DNA of 31,607 bases. Source: an uncultured Oscillospiraceae bacterium. GTDB taxonomy: Bacteria > Bacillota > Clostridia > Oscillospirales > Oscillospiraceae. The notes below the pieces were generated by a model. It searched no databases, was not told the DNA's origin, and saw nothing but the letters and a program-made list of their open reading frames with translations. Positions 28,681 to 31,607 of this stretch are shown here, piece by piece. The position numbers were made by a program, and so were the translations under genes. The stretch covers positions 1 to 31,607 of the forward strand of contig CAADSF010000082.1 of assembly GCA_900751035.1 (NCBI GenBank), in the 5' to 3' direction. The first letter of the stretch is position 1. The number at the start of each line of letters is the position of its first letter.

Positions 28681-28715
28681 AAAAAATCCCGAAAGATCAT
28701 CTTTCGGGATTTTTT
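28681..28715. terminator. Strong bidirectional terminator
   Basis: A perfect 16-bp stem (28681-28696 with 28700-28715) with a three-base loop, starting with six A and ending with six T. It serves both the rightward CPBP gene and the leftward VWA gene, whose stop is one base away. Confidence 0.9.
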
Positions 28716-28716
28716 G

Positions 28717-30468
28717 TCAGCTGCTGAGTTCGCGGATTTCATCCTGAATGAGCCGACCCGCCGTAGCGGCGAGCTGGTCGATGCGGCGAATGCGCGCAAG
28801 GTCGCGGCCATAGATGGCGTTCGCGGCGGGAACGCTCGCGTTTTCACCCATGAAGACGGCGGCGACGCGGATGCCCTGCGCGCGTAGGGCGCGCACCTCC
28901 TCCGCCGTGTCATCGACGCCGATCTGCCCGTCGTAGTCGCGGCTGAGCGGGACTTTGCCGCTCGGCAGGATTTTGTGGCTGTCGTCGGGTGAGGCGTCGG
29001 TCAGCAGGATGAGCAGATGCTTTTCCGCGGGTGCGGACTTGATGAGCTCGCCCGCGCCGCGCAGCGCGAGTCCATCGCGGTTCCAGCCCGCGGCGAAGTA
29101 ATTGAAAACGTTTCGTTCGCCGTTTTTGTCGCCAAAATCCTTCAAAATGCGCAGCACCGTGTAGCCGCGCAGGCTGCAAAAGCTCGTCACGCGCACGGGG
29201 ATGCCGCAGGAGGCGAGGCTTTTGGCTAAGATATATCCCTGAATGGCGATAGCCTCCTGACAGTGCAGGCGCGAGGCCGAGGCGTCGAGCATCAGATCGA
29301 CGGCAAAGCCGGGACGGCTCTCCTCGTCGCTGCGCAAAAATACGCGGTCGTCGTGCAGCACCGGTTCGCGCCAGACCTTGGTCCCGTCCAGCCAGCCCTG
29401 ACGGGCGGGGATGCGCTCGGGCTGCTGGTGGACGAGCAGGCAGTTTCGAATTTGCTCGCTCAGGCGCGCGAGCGCGCTCTGGTGCAGATCGAGGTCGCGC
29501 GCGAAGGCGGCGCGGTTCAGCTTGGCCTGATCCTCAGCCTGCTCGTAAAGACGCTGCGTGTCCGCGCTGATGAGCTGGTCCGACGCGCTCGCGCCCTTTG
29601 TGAACCACAGGTGGCAGCCCAGGTGGTTGCCGGTGCAGAGCTGCTGCTCGATGCGCGCGAGCTTGTCGGGCGAATAGATGCTGCGGCCGAAGCAGCGCTC
29701 GATGTAGCCGCGGTCCTCCGTTTCGTGCTCGTTGGAGCGCAGACGCGCGCGCAGCGCGTTCGAGACCTTGACCATGCCGTTTTCCCCGGGCATGGCGGAA
29801 CGGCCGATGGTCAGATCGTCCGTGCGGACGATCTCGGTCGGCAGGAGCTTTGTGAGAAGCGGCGCCCACTTGTCGTCAAAGTGCAGCTGGAACCCGCCTT
29901 TTTTATGCACCGTGCCATCGAATTGCAGGTACTTTTCAAATGCCGCGCGCACGGCGATCTCAAGCTCGGCGGCGTTCATCGTGCCGGGGCAGGCGAGCGC
30001 TTGCGCGAGCCCTTTTTCCCACGGGGCGAGAATGGGCGGCTTTTGCCCGAGGATCGTCTTCCAGCGGTCGGACTGCACGGCGTAGACAAGTTGGTTTTTC
30101 TCCATCCACTCCTGCCGCGAGAGCTGGTATTCCGACGCGAAAAACTCCTCCGCGTGCTTGCGGCGGAGATCGGCGAGCACAGGGCGCTCGGGCAGTTCCT
30201 TTTCATACGCCGCGTTCTCGAGCGCCAGCCAGCACAGCTCGTCGAAAACATTCTGCCGCGCGTCGCCCGCCCAGTAGGCAAAGAGACGCTTTGGCATCTT
30301 GTCGCCGAACCACTTGTGCACAAGGCCGATGACGCAGTTCATGTAAAAGTCCGGCTCACCGTTTGATTTGAGCGCTAAGAACTGCGGCTCGAACTGATAG
30401 TCCCCGCTCGCCGTCCAGACGAGGTTGATGGCGCGGCGCTGCTGGGCGGAATAGCTTGACGTTTCCAT
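28717..30468 (-). CDS. VWA-domain protein, partner of MoxR-type ATPase
   Basis: A 583-residue protein with a long helical N-terminal region (1-380) and a C-terminal von Willebrand A domain (about 388-583). The MIDAS motif is DASAS (395-399), with LLTDASPDD (about 489-497) as a further metal-site strand. Its ATG lies one base after the MoxR stop. MoxR AAA+ ATPases and VWA proteins form two-gene chaperone systems that insert metals or remodel protein complexes, as in the CoxD/CoxE and NorQ/NorD pairs; the client here is unknown. Dense C/G codon usage and distance from the phage genes suggest chromosomal origin. Confidence 0.85.
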   Translation of the reverse strand: METSSYSAQQRRAINLVWTASGDYQFEPQFLALKSNGEPDFYMNCVIGLVHKWFGDKMPKRLFAYWAGDARQNVFDELCWLALENAAYEKELPERPVLADLRRKHAEEFFASEYQLSRQEWMEKNQLVYAVQSDRWKTILGQKPPILAPWEKGLAQALACPGTMNAAELEIAVRAAFEKYLQFDGTVHKKGGFQLHFDDKWAPLLTKLLPTEIVRTDDLTIGRSAMPGENGMVKVSNALRARLRSNEHETEDRGYIERCFGRSIYSPDKLARIEQQLCTGNHLGCHLWFTKGASASDQLISADTQRLYEQAEDQAKLNRAAFARDLDLHQSALARLSEQIRNCLLVHQQPERIPARQGWLDGTKVWREPVLHDDRVFLRSDEESRPGFAVDLMLDASASRLHCQEAIAIQGYILAKSLASCGIPVRVTSFCSLRGYTVLRILKDFGDKNGERNVFNYFAAGWNRDGLALRGAGELIKSAPAEKHLLILLTDASPDDSHKILPSGKVPLSRDYDGQIGVDDTAEEVRALRAQGIRVAAVFMGENASVPAANAIYGRDLARIRRIDQLAATAGRLIQDEIRELSS

Positions 30469-30469
30469 G

Positions 30470-31441
30470 TCAGTCGGTGAACAGACGGCTGCGGTCAAGC
30501 TTTGCGGGGATGCGCGCGGCGATGACGTCGCGGATCAGGCTCTGCTCGTAGGAGTCAAACGCCTTGTTCGTGATGCCCATGTCAAGCGCACGGTTTGCGC
30601 CCACGCCGCGGCGGATCAGACGCAGCGCGTCGAGAAGACCGCGCAGGTCGAGCGCCTTTTCGGAGATCTCCGCGTTTTCGCACTTTTTCTGCAGGTCGAG
30701 GAACAGCTGGGCGAACTGCTCCTTATACTTCTTTTCAAGCGTCGGGAACTCATCGCTAAGCAACCGCACAAGACCGTCCTGGTCGATGGACGGCATCTGG
30801 ATGACGACAAAGCGCGACGTGAGCGCTTCGTTCAGCTCGCGTGTGCCGGCATAGCCGTAGTTCATCGTGCCGATGAAGCGCGCGGCGGGATCGACCTCCA
30901 CGCGCTCGTAGCCGGGAACATCGATGGCGCGGCGGAAGTCGAGCGTCGCGTGCAGTACAGCAAGCGCCTCATTTTTTGCCATGTTGATCTCGTCGAGCAC
31001 GCCGAAGCCACCATGCTTTGCGCAAAGGTACACGGGGCCGGGGCGGAAGCGGACCTCGCCGCCCTCGAACGTGTCCATGCCGATGAGGCTCGCGGCGTCC
31101 ATGTTCACGTGGAACGACACGTCCCATGCGGGACGGGCAAAGACCTGGGCGAGGTTTTCCGCCAGTACGTTTTTGCCCGTGGCCTTGCTGCCCGCGAGCA
31201 GCAGGTTCTCCCCGCACAAAATGGCGGCGACCGCCGCCTCCCACACGTCCTTGCCATAATAATGATACCGCGGCTGCGGGATGCGGTTTTGCAGCTCCGG
31301 CGGCGTCGGATACTGCGCGTTAAATTCACGAATGCCATCCAAAAGGTCGGGACTCAGCCCCTCCTGTTTCAAAAAATCCAACAAATCGATCACTCTTTCT
31401 TGCCATGTGCACTGCACGTTCTTTTTTTCGGTCATCATCAT
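30470..31441 (-). CDS. MoxR-type AAA+ ATPase
   Basis: A 323-residue AAA+ ATPase of the MoxR/CoxD/NorQ type. Walker A is GSKATGKN (84-91), with a Lys at the usual place and Asn where Ser/Thr normally binds magnesium. Walker B is GVLDEINMA (147-155). Sensor-1 is FIGTMNYGYAG and an arginine-finger region follows (LNEALTSRFVVIQMP). The N-terminal 60 residues form a helical leader. Three ATGs in a row (31441, 31438, 31435) are all possible starts; no ribosome site is clear. It heads a leftward two-gene operon with the VWA gene and probably remodels a client complex in the cytoplasm. Confidence 0.88.
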   Translation of the reverse strand: MMMTEKKNVQCTWQERVIDLLDFLKQEGLSPDLLDGIREFNAQYPTPPELQNRIPQPRYHYYGKDVWEAAVAAILCGENLLLAGSKATGKNVLAENLAQVFARPAWDVSFHVNMDAASLIGMDTFEGGEVRFRPGPVYLCAKHGGFGVLDEINMAKNEALAVLHATLDFRRAIDVPGYERVEVDPAARFIGTMNYGYAGTRELNEALTSRFVVIQMPSIDQDGLVRLLSDEFPTLEKKYKEQFAQLFLDLQKKCENAEISEKALDLRGLLDALRLIRRGVGANRALDMGITNKAFDSYEQSLIRDVIAARIPAKLDRSRLFTD

Positions 31442-31506
31442 AACACGGAAAAGGGAGTTTGCAAGTGGTTTTTGAAATTTTTTGCAAAACCTCTACGGGG
31501 TTGTGT

Positions 31507-31523
31507 CCCTGCGCCGCGCAGGG
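31507..31523. repeat. Hairpin in the structured region upstream of the MoxR gene
   Basis: CCCTGCG-CCG-CGCAGGG, a perfect 7-bp stem. It is the first of three inverted repeats within 100 bp upstream of the MoxR gene. Confidence 0.6.
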
Positions 31524-31530
31524 GAGCGGT

Positions 31531-31570
31531 TAAGGGGGATATTCTCTCACGTGAGAGAATATCCCCCTTA
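31531..31570. repeat. Perfect 40-bp palindrome
   Basis: Two 20-base arms, TAAGGGGGATATTCTCTCAC and its exact complement, meet without any spacer. It is 90 bases upstream of the MoxR start. It could be a regulatory or termination element or an arm of a small repeat element; with G-runs in both arms it would form a very stable RNA hairpin. Confidence 0.85.
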
Positions 31571-31587
31571 CACCCCCAAGAGAACGC

Positions 31588-31604
31588 AAGGGGCTCTGCC
31601 CCTT
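31588..31604. repeat. Hairpin at the window's right edge
   Basis: AAGGGGC-TCT-GCCCCTT, perfect 7-bp stem with a three-base loop. It is the third inverted repeat of the cluster that begins at 31507, and the cluster may continue past the window. Confidence 0.6.
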
Positions 31605-31607
31605 GAC

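Noticed and set aside
29263..30366. Long rightward open frame (367 codons)
   Set aside because: It mirrors the VWA gene on the other strand; high-GC coding DNA yields long antisense frames. No ribosome site and no recognisable domain.
30467..31606. Long rightward open frame (379 codons)
   Set aside because: Antisense shadow of the MoxR gene, which has clear Walker motifs in the other direction.

Overview
The window is one end of an integrated temperate phage (about 1 to 27.75 kb) followed by a short stretch of chromosome (about 28.7 to 31.6 kb). GC-rich DNA, strong AGGAGG-type ribosome binding sites, tightly overlapping genes, a DnaD/G39P-like replication module, an ArpU/RinA-like late regulator and a large serine recombinase all point to a tailed phage of a Gram-positive Clostridia host. 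A high-GC gut Oscillospirales-type bacterium is likely, but this is inferred from style and not from a marker gene. The left end is cut inside the head-maturation protease, so the tail, lysis and left attachment regions are outside the window.

Almost all phage genes read leftwards from a switch region at 24.64-24.82 kb. Two divergent consensus promoters there drive a small Cro-like HTH protein (leftward, lytic) and a CI-like HTH repressor (rightward, lysogenic). In transcription order the leftward operon holds: small zinc-ribbon and hypothetical genes; a recombination module (Sak4-like ATPase, PD-(D/E)XK nuclease, NinB-like protein, SSB); a replication module (replisome organiser and G39P-like helicase loader); a SleB-type wall hydrolase; RecU; a protein with an FtsK-gamma-like DNA-binding domain; a degenerate N6 methylase with a sliding-clamp-binding tail; a full-length ParB; about ten small accessory genes; and an ArpU-like late regulator.

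Directly after the late regulator lies a compact control region (9072-9195) with four tandem 10-bp repeats, a weak promoter candidate and a strong intrinsic terminator. It is followed by an unusual four-gene block: a multi-pass protein resembling a solute symporter, a ParB-fold protein, an IbrA-like PP-loop (PAPS reductase family) protein and an IbrB-like ParB-fold protein. A 460-bp gene-free, structured gap comes next, where a lambda-type cos site would be expected. The lambda-type packaging and head genes follow: Nu1-like TerS, GpA-type TerL, a gpW/DUF6148-like joining protein, a lambda-type portal, a small Cys-rich protein and a ClpP-like protease.

Right of the repressor are a lipoprotein (a candidate superinfection-exclusion factor), a 210-bp repeat-rich leader, the serine recombinase and a CPBP membrane protease near the presumed right boundary. 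A 16-bp-stem bidirectional terminator separates these from a chromosomal MoxR-type AAA+ ATPase and its VWA partner. The most interesting elements are the ParB/PP-loop/ParB/symporter block, the late control region, the structured gap before terS, the clamp-tailed methylase-like protein, the FtsK-gamma protein and a 53-codon antisense gene overlapping the 3' end of the repressor.
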